Shown in pieces: positions 53,568-61,592 of a stretch of DNA of 64,000 nt. How positions within the stretch are numbered: the stretch's first letter is position 1; the number at the start of each line of letters is the position of its first letter. The notes beneath the pieces were generated by a model. It was not told the origin of the DNA. It searched no databases and saw only the letters and a list, made by a program, of their open reading frames with translations. The stretch is from NCBI RefSeq assembly GCF_039539485.1, contig NZ_BAABDF010000007.1, forward strand, positions 620,001 through 684,000, in the 5' to 3' direction. Source of the DNA: Celeribacter arenosi (lineage in GTDB: Bacteria > Pseudomonadota > Alphaproteobacteria > Rhodobacterales > Rhodobacteraceae). A program made the position numbers and the translations under genes.

Positions 53568-53596
53568 TGCATAGCGACCCGACCTGCGTGTTTCAA
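53568..53596 (-). promoter_or_regulatory. Candidate dnaB promoter
   Basis: On the minus strand, TTGAAA (53596-53591) is followed after 17 bases by TATGCA (53573-53568). The start codon is about 75 bases further. A TGTGGACAA (53608-53616), one mismatch from a DnaA box, lies just upstream of the -35. The -10 match is weak. Confidence 0.4.
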
Positions 53597-53667
53597 AATG
53601 TATAAACTGTGGACAACTTTTAACCGGCCTATTTGCGCCGACTAAACCGCCCCGAAAGAACGGAAAA

Positions 53668-53685
53668 AACCGCCAGCTTGTGGTT
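53668..53685 (-). terminator. Weak terminator of pyrE
   Basis: On the minus strand AACCAC (53685-53680) pairs with GCGGTT (53673-53668) with one mismatch, followed by a run of T (53669-53664). It lies about 30 bases past the pyrE stop. The stem is short, so this is tentative. Confidence 0.35.
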
Positions 53686-53715
53686 AGAGATTTTTTTGCC
53701 CGCAGCGCTATCAGG

Positions 53716-54396
53716 TCATTTTACTGCATTCGCTTTTTGCCACGCACGTGGGTCATTGAGGAACTTTTCAACCTCCGCGAGACTCCCAGCGCTAAAGCTA
53801 CCCTGACGTTTGGCTTCCTCCAGAACATCCCACCATGTGCACAGGCTGATGAGTTTGACGCCATGGTCGCCCAGTGTCTTTTCGGTCTCGGGGAAGATGC
53901 CGTAATAGAAAATCACCGCAGTCCAGCCGCAGGTCGCGCCGGTGTCGCGGATGGCATCAACAAAAGACAGCTTTGATCCGCCATCAGTCGTCAAATCCTC
54001 AACCAGCAACACGCGTTCGCCTTCGCTCATCGCGCCTTCGATGCGCGCATTGCGCCCATAGCCTTTGGGTTTTTTGCGCACGTATGTCATCGGCAGCGCG
54101 AGCCGTTCGGCAACCAATGCGGCAAAGGGGATCCCCGCAGTTTCACCGCCGGCGATGTTGTCAAAGGCTTCGAACCCCGCTTCGCGCATGATCTGCACGG
54201 CGAGAAAATCCATCAAAGTCGAGCGGATGCGCGGGAAAGAAATCAGTTTCCGGCAGTCGATATACGTCGGCGACGGCAGACCCGACGCGAGGACAAAGGG
54301 TTCCTCGGGGCGGAAATTCACAGCGCCGATTTCCAACAGCATCCGGGCCGTCAGGCGGGCGATTTCAGTCTCGTCAGGATAGGAAGAGGGGATCAT
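53716..54396 (-). CDS. pyrE: Orotate phosphoribosyltransferase
   Basis: Makes orotidine monophosphate in pyrimidine synthesis, 226 residues. The PRPP motif is VLLVEDLTTDGGSKLSFVDA, with catalytic-loop lysines in YVRKKPKGYGRNARIEG. It lies 29 bases after pyrC on the same strand, and the two act in successive parts of the pathway. The start is ATG 54396. Confidence 0.95.
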   Translation of the reverse strand: MIPSSYPDETEIARLTARMLLEIGAVNFRPEEPFVLASGLPSPTYIDCRKLISFPRIRSTLMDFLAVQIMREAGFEAFDNIAGGETAGIPFAALVAERLALPMTYVRKKPKGYGRNARIEGAMSEGERVLLVEDLTTDGGSKLSFVDAIRDTGATCGWTAVIFYYGIFPETEKTLGDHGVKLISLCTWWDVLEEAKRQGSFSAGSLAEVEKFLNDPRAWQKANAVK

Positions 54397-54425
54397 GCGG
54401 GGCGCATCCTTTCAGGCTCGGAAGT

Positions 54426-55466
54426 TCAGTCGACAACGCGCCAATGCAGCGGCATTTGTGGATCGAAAACGGTCACTGGACCGTCCTCGGTGTCGATTTT
54501 TGCAGGGTATTCTACCGGCGACCCTCTGTGCAGGGTCAGCGTGGTTTCGTTCACGGGGAGCCCGTAAAAATTAGGGCCGTTGCGCGAAGTAAATGCCTCG
54601 AGATTGTCGAGCTTGCCCTCTTTTTCGAACACCTCGGCGAGGATGGACATCGTGTTGGTCGCGGTGAAACAGCCGGCGCATCCGCAGGCGGTTTCTTTGG
54701 CCGAGTCCATATGGGGCGCACTGTCGGTGCCGAGGAAATAGGACGGATTGCCCGACGTCGCAGCGGCGACCAGAGCGAGGCGATGCGTTTCACGCTTGGC
54801 CACAGGCAGGCAGTAGTAATGCGGTTTGATCCCGCCGACCAAGATATGGTTGCGGTTGATCACGAGGTGGTGGGTCGTGATCGTCGCCCCCAAACGGTCG
54901 CCGCCTTCGCGGGCATAATCCGCGCCGTCAGAGGTCGTGATGTGTTCCATCACGACTTTCAGATCGGGATGGGCGCGCCGGATCGGGTCGAGCACCGTGT
55001 CGATAAAGACCTTTTCGCGATCAAAGATATCGACATCGGGCGTGACGACCTCGCCGTGGATACATAGCGGCAGGCCGATCTCGGCCATCTTGTCCAAAAC
55101 CGCGCGCACTTTTTCAAAATCGCGCACGCCGGAGGCGGAGTTGGTCGTGGCCCCTGCCGGATAGAGTTTGACGGCTTTGACCAGCCCGCTTGCATGGGCC
55201 GCCGCGACGTCTTCAGGGTCCGTGGTTTCTGTGAGGTAAAGCGTCATCAACGGCTCGAACGTGCCGCGTTCGGCATTGGCCGACAGGATGCGCTCGCGGT
55301 ACGCGGCGGCATCCGCTCCGGTCACGACCGGCGGCACAAGGTTCGGCATGATGATGGCGCGGGCAAAGTGGCGCGCGGTTTCGGGGAGGACGGCACGTAG
55401 CATAGCGCCATCGCGCAGGTGCAGGTGCCAATCGTCGGGACGGCGGATTGTAAGCGTGTCAGTCAT
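54426..55466 (-). CDS. pyrC: Dihydroorotase (class II)
   Basis: Cyclises carbamoyl aspartate to dihydroorotate. The 346-residue protein starts with the metal motif RRPDDWHLHLRDGAM (His14, His16), then carboxylated-Lys region VKAVKLYPAGATTNS and GTDSAPH. It is the class II (E. coli PyrC-like) form. pyrE follows 29 bases downstream. It is divergent from the ureD promoter region. Confidence 0.95.
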   Translation of the reverse strand: MTDTLTIRRPDDWHLHLRDGAMLRAVLPETARHFARAIIMPNLVPPVVTGADAAAYRERILSANAERGTFEPLMTLYLTETTDPEDVAAAHASGLVKAVKLYPAGATTNSASGVRDFEKVRAVLDKMAEIGLPLCIHGEVVTPDVDIFDREKVFIDTVLDPIRRAHPDLKVVMEHITTSDGADYAREGGDRLGATITTHHLVINRNHILVGGIKPHYYCLPVAKRETHRLALVAAATSGNPSYFLGTDSAPHMDSAKETACGCAGCFTATNTMSILAEVFEKEGKLDNLEAFTSRNGPNFYGLPVNETTLTLHRGSPVEYPAKIDTEDGPVTVFDPQMPLHWRVVD

Positions 55467-55523
55467 GCAATTCGCTTAACCCAGGATTGGCTTTTGCACC
55501 AGACCAAGCTGGCGCCTAAAAAT

Positions 55524-55539
55524 TGGTCAAATGGTCAAA
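55524..55539. repeat. Tandem repeat TGGTCAAA x2 upstream of ureD
   Basis: TGGTCAAA occurs twice back to back (55524-55531 and 55532-55539) in the pyrC-ureD gap, about 90 bases before ureD. This could be a regulator-binding site for the urease operon or for pyrC. There is no second copy elsewhere that I noticed. Confidence 0.4.
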
Positions 55540-55627
55540 ATAATTGGCATGGGACGCAGGCGCCAAAGGCGGGGGAGTTGCAGGGGCCGCCTACGCACGG
55601 CTAGCGTCGGTTCGAATGGAGATTACC

Positions 55628-56452
55628 ATGCTCGACCACCTCGCATCTGCCCCCGCCGCTAAAATGCAGCGCGTGCAAGGCGTGGCACGCGTGTCTTTTG
55701 GCCCCCAAGGTTTGCGAGAGCTGCGACAGGAGGGGGCCGCAAAAATCATGCTCCCGCGCATCCACCGTCCCGTGCCAGAGGCCGTGTTCCTCAATACGGC
55801 GGGTGGATTGACGGGCGGTGACAATCTCGATCTGTCGCTAGCTGTCGAGAACGGATGCGCCGCGACGGGCACAACCCAGACGGCAGAGCGAGCCTATGCA
55901 TCGACCGACCTGTCCGAGCCGGCGCGGGTTCGCTTGAGCCTTAGCGCGGGGGGCGGGGCCACACTCCACTGGTTGCCGCAGGAGACGATCCTGTTTGATC
56001 GCGCCCGATTGCGGCGCGATACGCGGGTTGAGCTTTCGGGGGAGGCGAGGTTTCTGTTTGTCGAGACGATCGTTCTGGGACGCAAGGCGATGGGCGAAAC
56101 CGTGCAGAGTCTGGATTTCGTCGACAGGCGGGAAGTTCGCCGTGATGGCAGACCGGTCTACATTGACCCCTTGGCTATCGGTTCGGGCATCCTGAGTGAC
56201 GGGGAACACCCTGTAACGCTCTGCGGCGCACGGGCCATTACAACAATCGGCCTCTTCGCGCAGGGCGCACAGGATCGCGCAGCTGCGTTGAAACGGCTGT
56301 CCCAAGATGGCGTGCGGGCAGGGGTGTCCGGCTGGGACGGAAAACTAGTGATCCGCGCCTTTGCCAACGATGCATACCCGCTGCGCCGCTATGTAATCCA
56401 AGCGCTACAGGCACTCGGCGCAGATCCGCTGCCGCGCGTCTGGCATATGTGA
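55628..56452 (+). CDS. ureD: Urease accessory protein UreD
   Basis: Scaffold that binds apo-urease with UreF and UreG to load nickel. ATG 55628 gives 274 residues and has GGAG at 55618-55621; in-frame starts at 55616 and 55544 are less likely. Signatures are PRIHRPVPEAVFLNTAGGLT and GGDNLDLSLAVENG, then TTQTAERAY. It is the first gene of the ureDAB-x-x-C group. ureA starts 50 bases later. Confidence 0.93.
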   Translation: MLDHLASAPAAKMQRVQGVARVSFGPQGLRELRQEGAAKIMLPRIHRPVPEAVFLNTAGGLTGGDNLDLSLAVENGCAATGTTQTAERAYASTDLSEPARVRLSLSAGGGATLHWLPQETILFDRARLRRDTRVELSGEARFLFVETIVLGRKAMGETVQSLDFVDRREVRRDGRPVYIDPLAIGSGILSDGEHPVTLCGARAITTIGLFAQGAQDRAAALKRLSQDGVRAGVSGWDGKLVIRAFANDAYPLRRYVIQALQALGADPLPRVWHM

Positions 56453-56502
56453 AATGGCGTCGATACGATGATGCAAGCTTCGAAAAATAGTGAGACAAAT
56501 CG

Positions 56503-56805
56503 ATGAATCTGACACCGCGCGAAAAAGACAAACTGCTCGTGTCCATGGCGGCAATGGTTGCGCGCGGGCGCAAAGAGCGGGGGGTAAAACTCAACCACCC
56601 CGAAGCCATCGCCCTGATCACGGATTTCGTCGTGGAAGGCGCGCGAGATGGGCGTTCCGTGGCCGACCTGATGGACGCCGCGGCCCATGTCGTTACCAAA
56701 TCCGATTGCATGGCAGGCATCCCCGAAATGATCCACGAAGTGCAGGTGGAGGCGACGTTCCCTGATGGAACCAAGCTCGTCACCGTGCATCACCCGATCC
56801 GATAG
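56503..56805 (+). CDS. ureA: Urease subunit gamma
   Basis: Small structural subunit of the urease trimer, 100 residues. It starts with MNLTPREKDKLLVSMAAMVA and has GVKLNHPEAIALITDF, the signature of the family. The length matches the usual 100 residues. The gene is 17 bases before ureB. Confidence 0.97.
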   Translation: MNLTPREKDKLLVSMAAMVARGRKERGVKLNHPEAIALITDFVVEGARDGRSVADLMDAAAHVVTKSDCMAGIPEMIHEVQVEATFPDGTKLVTVHHPIR

Positions 56806-56822
56806 AGAAAAGGCGCAAAGAG

Positions 56823-57128
56823 ATGATTCCCGGAGAATACTTTATTCAAGATGGCGAGATCGAGCTGAACGCGGGCGCCGAAGTCACGGTCCTGGAAGTC
56901 GCCAACACCGGTGACCGCCCTGTGCAGGTCGGATCACATTACCACTTCTTCGAGACCAACACCGCACTGGATTTCGACCGTGACGCGGCTCGGGGCAAAC
57001 GGCTCGATATCGCTGCGGGCACGGCAGTCCGCTTCGAGCCGGGGCAAACCAGAGAAGTCAGCCTTGTGCCCCTATCAGGGGAGCGCAATGTGTTCGGTTT
57101 CAACCAGAAAATCATGGGAAAACTGTAG
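56823..57128 (+). CDS. ureB: Urease subunit beta
   Basis: Beta subunit, 101 residues, beginning MIPGEYFIQDGEIELNAG, with GDRPVQVGSHYHFFETNTAL. Family and length fit. The next gene begins on the base after its TAG stop. Confidence 0.97.
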   Translation: MIPGEYFIQDGEIELNAGAEVTVLEVANTGDRPVQVGSHYHFFETNTALDFDRDAARGKRLDIAAGTAVRFEPGQTREVSLVPLSGERNVFGFNQKIMGKL

Positions 57129-57437
57129 ATGTATCCCCTATTTGACCTCCAACTGCGCTATGCCAAAATGGTTGCCGATGCTCAGGCAGTGGTCGCAATG
57201 CGCATGTTGGGCATGGCCGGTTTTTGGACCACGCGACCCACAGAAGTCCAAGACATGATTGCGGAAAAACAGCAGGCCACCCTGCGCGCAGCCGTGGCGG
57301 GAACGCGCGCCATTATGGCGGGCAAGGGGCCTGTCGCGACAAGCTCTGCCATGTTGTCCCCCGTCGCACGAAAGGTCCGCACGAACCGGCGGCGTCTGAC
57401 CGATCAGGGACCGAAGTCGGGGTCTGCAAAATCATGA
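57129..57437 (+). CDS. Phasin-like/'antifreeze' family protein between ureB and ureC
   Basis: A 102-residue protein: MYPLFDLQLRYAKMVADAQA, then MRMLGMAGFWTT, and a basic end (KVRTNRRRLTDQGPKSG). In other roseobacters I recall such a phasin-like helical protein (often annotated antifreeze protein) next to ure genes. There is no signal peptide. It starts immediately after the ureB stop and its stop overlaps the next start (ATGA). Its role in urease maturation is not known. Confidence 0.75.
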   Translation: MYPLFDLQLRYAKMVADAQAVVAMRMLGMAGFWTTRPTEVQDMIAEKQQATLRAAVAGTRAIMAGKGPVATSSAMLSPVARKVRTNRRRLTDQGPKSGSAKS

Positions 57438-57808
57438 AACATACGGCAATAGTTGCAGCGATGTGTTTTGTGGCGACCTCTGCTTCGGGGCAGGAGCGCG
57501 ATTGCGACAACGCCCAAACGCAAACGGACATGAATATTTGTGCCGGGCTTGCTTTGGACGCCGCGGATGCTGAACTGAACGCGACCTACCAAGATGTGAT
57601 GGCCGATCTAAAGACCAATCAGCCGGGCGTTGCCTTGGCCCTGCGCGATGCCCAAAGGGCGTGGATTCCTTTCCGCGATGCCGCCTGCCATGCCGAAGCA
57701 CTGCGTTATGAGGGCGGATCAATCCAACCTTTGATCCACGCCAGTTGCCTGGAAAAACTGACCCGCCAGCGGACCAATGACATTCGCCTCGGCTTCGAGA
57801 AATATTGA
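57434..57808 (+). CDS. Periplasmic LprI/DUF1311-family protein
   Basis: A 124-residue protein with a signal peptide (MKHTAIVAAMCFVATSASG, cleavage near 19). It has four further cysteines in the DUF1311 (lysozyme inhibitor LprI-like) layout: ERDCDNAQTQTDMNICAG, AQRAWIPFRDAACHAEALRY, and a last Cys in HASCLEKL. ATG 57434 overlaps the previous stop; the longer open frame upstream belongs to another frame. It sits between ureB and ureC, unusual for a periplasmic protein. ureC begins 10 bases after its stop. Confidence 0.85.
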   Translation: MKHTAIVAAMCFVATSASGQERDCDNAQTQTDMNICAGLALDAADAELNATYQDVMADLKTNQPGVALALRDAQRAWIPFRDAACHAEALRYEGGSIQPLIHASCLEKLTRQRTNDIRLGFEKY

Positions 57809-57818
57809 GGAACCAGAC

Positions 57819-59561
57819 ATGCCAGCAAAAATTTCCCGCGCGACCTATGCCGACATGTTCGGACCGACCACCGGTGATCGGGTTCGACTTGCAGATACAG
57901 ATCTGATCATCGAGGTCGAAAGGGACCTGACGGCGGAATTGGCCGGCAGTGCTCACAACGCCCCTCTCTATGGAGAAGAGGTGAAATTCGGCGGCGGCAA
58001 AGTGATCCGTGATGGCATGGGGCAAAGCCAGAGGTCGCGCGCTCAGGGTGCGGTGGACACGGTTATTACCAACGCCCTGATCCTCGACGTCACCGGAATC
58101 TATAAAGCGGATATCGGGCTCAAGGATGGGCGCATCGCTGGCATTGGTAAGGCGGGAAACCCCGACACCCAGCCCGGCGTGGACATCATTGTAGGCCCCG
58201 GAACCGAGGCAATCGCGGGTGAGGGCCGGATCATCACAGCGGGCGGGTTTGACAGTCACATCCACTTTATTTGCCCCCAGCAGATCGAGGACGCGCTCCA
58301 TTCCGGCCTCACGACAATGCTGGGCGGTGGCACTGGACCCGCGCATGGAACCCTTGCGACAACCTGCACGCCGGGGCCATGGCACATCGGGCGCATGCTG
58401 CAGGCGCTTGACGGCGTTCCGATGAACATCGGCTTGGCGGGCAAAGGTAATGCCTCCCAACCTGCGGCCTTGGTTGAAATGGTGGATGCGGGCGCTTGCG
58501 CCATGAAACTGCACGAAGACTGGGGAACAACGCCCGGCGCTATCGATTGTTGCCTGTCCGTGGCTGACGACATGGATGTCCAGGTCATGATCCACACCGA
58601 TACGCTCAACGAAAGCGGGTTTGTTGAAAACACAGTCGCCGCCATGAAAGGGCGCACGATCCACGCGTTCCACACCGAAGGTGCCGGTGGCGGCCATGCG
58701 CCCGACATCATCAAGGTTGTGGGCGAAGAGCATGTGATCCCCTCATCCACGAACCCGACACGACCCTACACGGTCAACACGCTCGAAGAGCACCTCGATA
58801 TGCTCATGGTTTGTCATCACCTCGACAAATCCATCCCCGAAGACGTGGCGTTTGCAGAGAGCCGCATCCGCAAAGAAACCATCGCCGCCGAAGATATCCT
58901 GCACGACATGGGCGCGTTTTCGATCATCGCGTCGGACAGTCAGGCCATGGGGCGCGTTGGCGAGGTCATTATCCGTACATGGCAGACGGCGGATAAAATG
59001 AAGAAACAACGTGGTCGCCTGTCCGACGAAACGGGTGACAACGACAACGTGCGTGTGAAGCGGTACGTTGCGAAATACACCATCAATCCGGCAATCGCCC
59101 ATGGTATGTCGGGCCAGATCGGTTCGCTCGAAGTTGGAAAACGTGCGGACATTGTCATGTGGTCGCCAGCATTCTTTGGCGTCAAACCGGAGATGGTCCT
59201 ACTGGGTGGCTCAATCGCGGTCGCGCAAATGGGCGATCCGAATGCCTCCATTCCAACGCCGCAGCCTGTCTATACACGGCCGATGTTTGGCTCTATGGGG
59301 CGGGCCGTCGAACATTCGGCCGTCCTCTTCGTGTCTGCCTCGGCTCAGGCGGCAGGCGTCGGCAAACAACTCGGCTTGGCAAAGCAAACGGTTGCGGTTT
59401 CAAACACCCGAAACATCGGAAAATCGTCGATGGTTATGAATGCGGCAACACCGACAATCGAGGTGAATCCGGAGACCTATGAGGTGCGGGCAAATGGCGA
59501 ATTGCTGACCTGTGAACCGGCAAAAGAGCTGCCCATGGCGCAACGATACTTTCTGTTCTGA
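57819..59561 (+). CDS. ureC: Urease subunit alpha (catalytic)
   Basis: Nickel-binding catalytic subunit, 580 residues. Nickel ligands are His147 and His149 (SHIHFICPQQ), carbamylated Lys230 (AMKLHEDWG), His259 and His285 (HAFHTEGAGGGHAPD); the flap Cys is in MVCHHLDKSIPED. ATG 57819 has AGGAACC upstream. It is about 13 residues longer than Klebsiella UreC; most of the extra lies between DLT and YGEEVKFGGGK (about residues 39-50). The gene ends just before two opposite-strand genes. Confidence 0.96.
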   Translation: MPAKISRATYADMFGPTTGDRVRLADTDLIIEVERDLTAELAGSAHNAPLYGEEVKFGGGKVIRDGMGQSQRSRAQGAVDTVITNALILDVTGIYKADIGLKDGRIAGIGKAGNPDTQPGVDIIVGPGTEAIAGEGRIITAGGFDSHIHFICPQQIEDALHSGLTTMLGGGTGPAHGTLATTCTPGPWHIGRMLQALDGVPMNIGLAGKGNASQPAALVEMVDAGACAMKLHEDWGTTPGAIDCCLSVADDMDVQVMIHTDTLNESGFVENTVAAMKGRTIHAFHTEGAGGGHAPDIIKVVGEEHVIPSSTNPTRPYTVNTLEEHLDMLMVCHHLDKSIPEDVAFAESRIRKETIAAEDILHDMGAFSIIASDSQAMGRVGEVIIRTWQTADKMKKQRGRLSDETGDNDNVRVKRYVAKYTINPAIAHGMSGQIGSLEVGKRADIVMWSPAFFGVKPEMVLLGGSIAVAQMGDPNASIPTPQPVYTRPMFGSMGRAVEHSAVLFVSASAQAAGVGKQLGLAKQTVAVSNTRNIGKSSMVMNAATPTIEVNPETYEVRANGELLTCEPAKELPMAQRYFLF

Positions 59562-59673
59562 GCCTTTGGTGTATCGGGAGACTGCTCCCATGAATTTGAC
59601 TGTGAATACGAGCGCTTGCAGCGGAGCGGATCTTAGCGGCCGCCCAAACGCACCGTTTCGCGACACGTCCCGT

Positions 59674-59991
59674 TCAACGCATCGCAATCGCGGGACGCGC
59701 GGTCTCAAACGGGAGGATCGGCGCGCTGGTGCCAAATGGTTCTACCCGCACGGATGTCACCTCTTTGTCGCGGTAAAACGCGGGGTTATCGCGAATTTCC
59801 GGTGGCAGTCGCATAATGTCAAAAACCGCGTAGTTGTTGCGTTCGACCCGGACCTCGGCTGTCAGTCCACAAAACGCGGTGTCGTCGGGAGCTGCGGCAA
59901 AGGAGGCTTCTATCGCGGCCTCTCGGGCACGCAAAGCCGCCAGCGTGGCGCGCAATCTCAGGAGTTCGTCTACGGTCGAAGGGTCAATCAT
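59674..59991 (-). CDS. Small coiled-coil protein, paralogue of the next gene
   Basis: A 105-residue protein. It starts with a short coiled coil (VDELLRLRATLAALRAREAA, 7-26) and has a beta-rich end (RVERNNYAVFDIMRLPPEIR, DNPAFYRDKEVTSVRVEPF). The whole length is homologous to the N-terminal 80 residues of the larger neighbour. No signal peptide or catalytic motif is seen. It lies antisense between ureC and ureE. Function unknown. Confidence 0.65.
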   Translation of the reverse strand: MIDPSTVDELLRLRATLAALRAREAAIEASFAAAPDDTAFCGLTAEVRVERNNYAVFDIMRLPPEIRDNPAFYRDKEVTSVRVEPFGTSAPILPFETARPAIAMR

Positions 59992-60036
59992 GATCGCCTG
60001 CTTCCTTTCTGTATGCCAGTGATTGGCACGTGTGCC

Positions 60037-60987
60037 TCAGGCGTCGGTTCCGGTTGCTGCACGCCCGGAGAAAAAGGACGTGCCCTCATCATCTTCGTCG
60101 GTCCCAAGGAGGTCTCGCCGACCCGCGAGTTGCGCGTCGAGTTCGGCCTCCAACGCCTCGGCCTGCGCCAAAGCGTCTTTCATGGTCGCCGGTTCCATCG
60201 GGATTTGGCTTTCATCCAGAGCCGCCGCGATGTCTTCATCGATCAACCCGCCCAGCGGCGAAAGTTCGGTATGGGCCGTCGGGCGAAGATCAAGCGGCGC
60301 ATCCATCTCCGGCGTATTCTCGACATCACATTCGAGGTCGTCTTGCGCAGTTTCGGCGTCGATCGTGAAAAGATTGGTGATCTCGTCGTGCGTGTCGTCG
60401 GTGTCGTCGATTTCGGCGGTCATGTCGCCGTCGATCTCGCCGGTAAGCTCAAAGGGTTCTTCGGCCTCGGCGTCCGCAAAGTCGGCATCAGGCAGCGGGT
60501 CCTCGGCGTGAATGTTCGTGGCTCCTGCAGACAATGCGGCGCTCAAAATAAACGGGGCCACATTGGCTTCTGGCGGCTCGCTGTCGACCGGGGTTTCCGC
60601 GTTGGTTTCAGTTTCCACCACGGGCATTTCACCCATCGACGTGGCCGGCACCTCAATTTCATCCACTTCAGGCTCGGGTGTTTGGTGCGCAGTCGAGTCA
60701 ACCGTGGGCCAGAGCAGAACATGCGTGTCCGAAACCTCGGAGTAAAAACTTTCGTCCCCGATCACGCTGTCCGGAAGTCTTTCGACATCAATGCGGCGGG
60801 TTTTTCGCGTTTCGACCATCGCGACGCGCGTGTCGCCAACAACATGGGTTGCCGCGTTTTCGGTCGCGCGGGTGCGGATTTCGTCGCACAATGCCGACTC
60901 CCGTTGTTTCAGCCGCTGAATCTCGGCGCGCAATGTGGCGAGTTCGTCTACGGCGGCGAGCGGGACGGGGGTGGAATCGGGAATCAT
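60037..60987 (-). CDS. Acidic coiled-coil protein, larger paralogue between ureC and ureE
   Basis: ATG 60987 gives 316 residues and is preceded by GGAG; the TTG at 61011 is not used. It begins with the same module as the smaller gene: VDELATLRAEIQRLKQRESA (about 13-32), then DVERLPDSVIGDESFYSEVS. It then continues as an acidic, probably disordered part (PEPEVDEIEVPATSMGEMPV, DGDMTAEIDDTDDTHDEI) to a coiled-coil C-terminus (ALAQAEALEAELDAQLAG). It is 45 bases upstream of the smaller gene on the minus strand, so the two are probably one transcript. Function unknown; nothing resembling urease proteins is seen. Confidence 0.7.
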   Translation of the reverse strand: MIPDSTPVPLAAVDELATLRAEIQRLKQRESALCDEIRTRATENAATHVVGDTRVAMVETRKTRRIDVERLPDSVIGDESFYSEVSDTHVLLWPTVDSTAHQTPEPEVDEIEVPATSMGEMPVVETETNAETPVDSEPPEANVAPFILSAALSAGATNIHAEDPLPDADFADAEAEEPFELTGEIDGDMTAEIDDTDDTHDEITNLFTIDAETAQDDLECDVENTPEMDAPLDLRPTAHTELSPLGGLIDEDIAAALDESQIPMEPATMKDALAQAEALEAELDAQLAGRRDLLGTDEDDEGTSFFSGRAATGTDA

Positions 60988-61061
60988 GATCAGTTTCTCC
61001 TTGCCCGCCAAATCTGGGCATCAACAATTAACAAAACCCGAATGCCGGAAAGGAACTTGGT

Positions 61062-61592
61062 ATGAGCGTGCTGCGAGGGCTCGAAATTCTCACTTCGCAC
61101 GAAGGTGCGAGCGATCATGTGCGGCTCACCTATGACCAACGGTTGTTACGTCGCAAAACGCTAACAACCAACAAAGGTGAGGCGATTCATGTCGATCTGG
61201 CGCGCACCACGTCTCTGGATGCAGGTAACGCGATCAAATTGGAGGACGGGCGCGTGATCGCGATTATTGCGGCGAGCGAAGACCTCTATGCGGTGAGCGG
61301 CCCGCAGATCACACGATACGCGTGGCACATCGGGAATCGTCATACCCCCTGCCAGATTGAGGCGGACCGGCTGGTGATCCAGCGCGATCCCGTGTTGCGT
61401 TCCATGCTCGAAGGGCTCGGAGCATCAGTTTGGGAAATCGAAGCTCCCTTTACGCCCGAGGGCGGGGCCTATGGGCACGGGCGTACGATGGGGCATGATC
61501 ACGGCCAACCTGCGAGAAAAGAACACGATCATGATCATGCGCACGATCATTCCCACGGGCACGACACGGCGCACGGGCACGCGCATGACTGA
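61062..61592 (+). CDS. ureE: Urease accessory protein UreE, histidine-rich tail
   Basis: Nickel metallochaperone, 176 residues. The N-terminal part (MSVLRGLEILTSHEGASDHV, RRKTLTTNKGEAIHVDLART) and middle (WHIGNRHTPCQIEADRLVIQ) match UreE. The C-terminus (about 138-176) is a His/Asp tail (HDHDHAHDHSHGHD) for nickel binding. The stop overlaps the ureF start by eight bases. It is separated from ureC by 1.5 kb of opposite-strand genes, so it needs its own promoter; none was convincing. Confidence 0.95.
   Translation: MSVLRGLEILTSHEGASDHVRLTYDQRLLRRKTLTTNKGEAIHVDLARTTSLDAGNAIKLEDGRVIAIIAASEDLYAVSGPQITRYAWHIGNRHTPCQIEADRLVIQRDPVLRSMLEGLGASVWEIEAPFTPEGGAYGHGRTMGHDHGQPARKEHDHDHAHDHSHGHDTAHGHAHD

Noticed and set aside
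55541..55562. Possible sigma-54 site TTGGCATGGGACGC before ureD
   Set aside because: The GG and GC elements are not at the required 10-base spacing.
55544..55627. Longer UreD start upstream
   Set aside because: GGAG lies before ATG 55628, and the upstream residues are not like the family.
59576..59589. GGGAG/CTCCC hairpin after ureC
   Set aside because: Only five base pairs and no T run; it could arise by chance.
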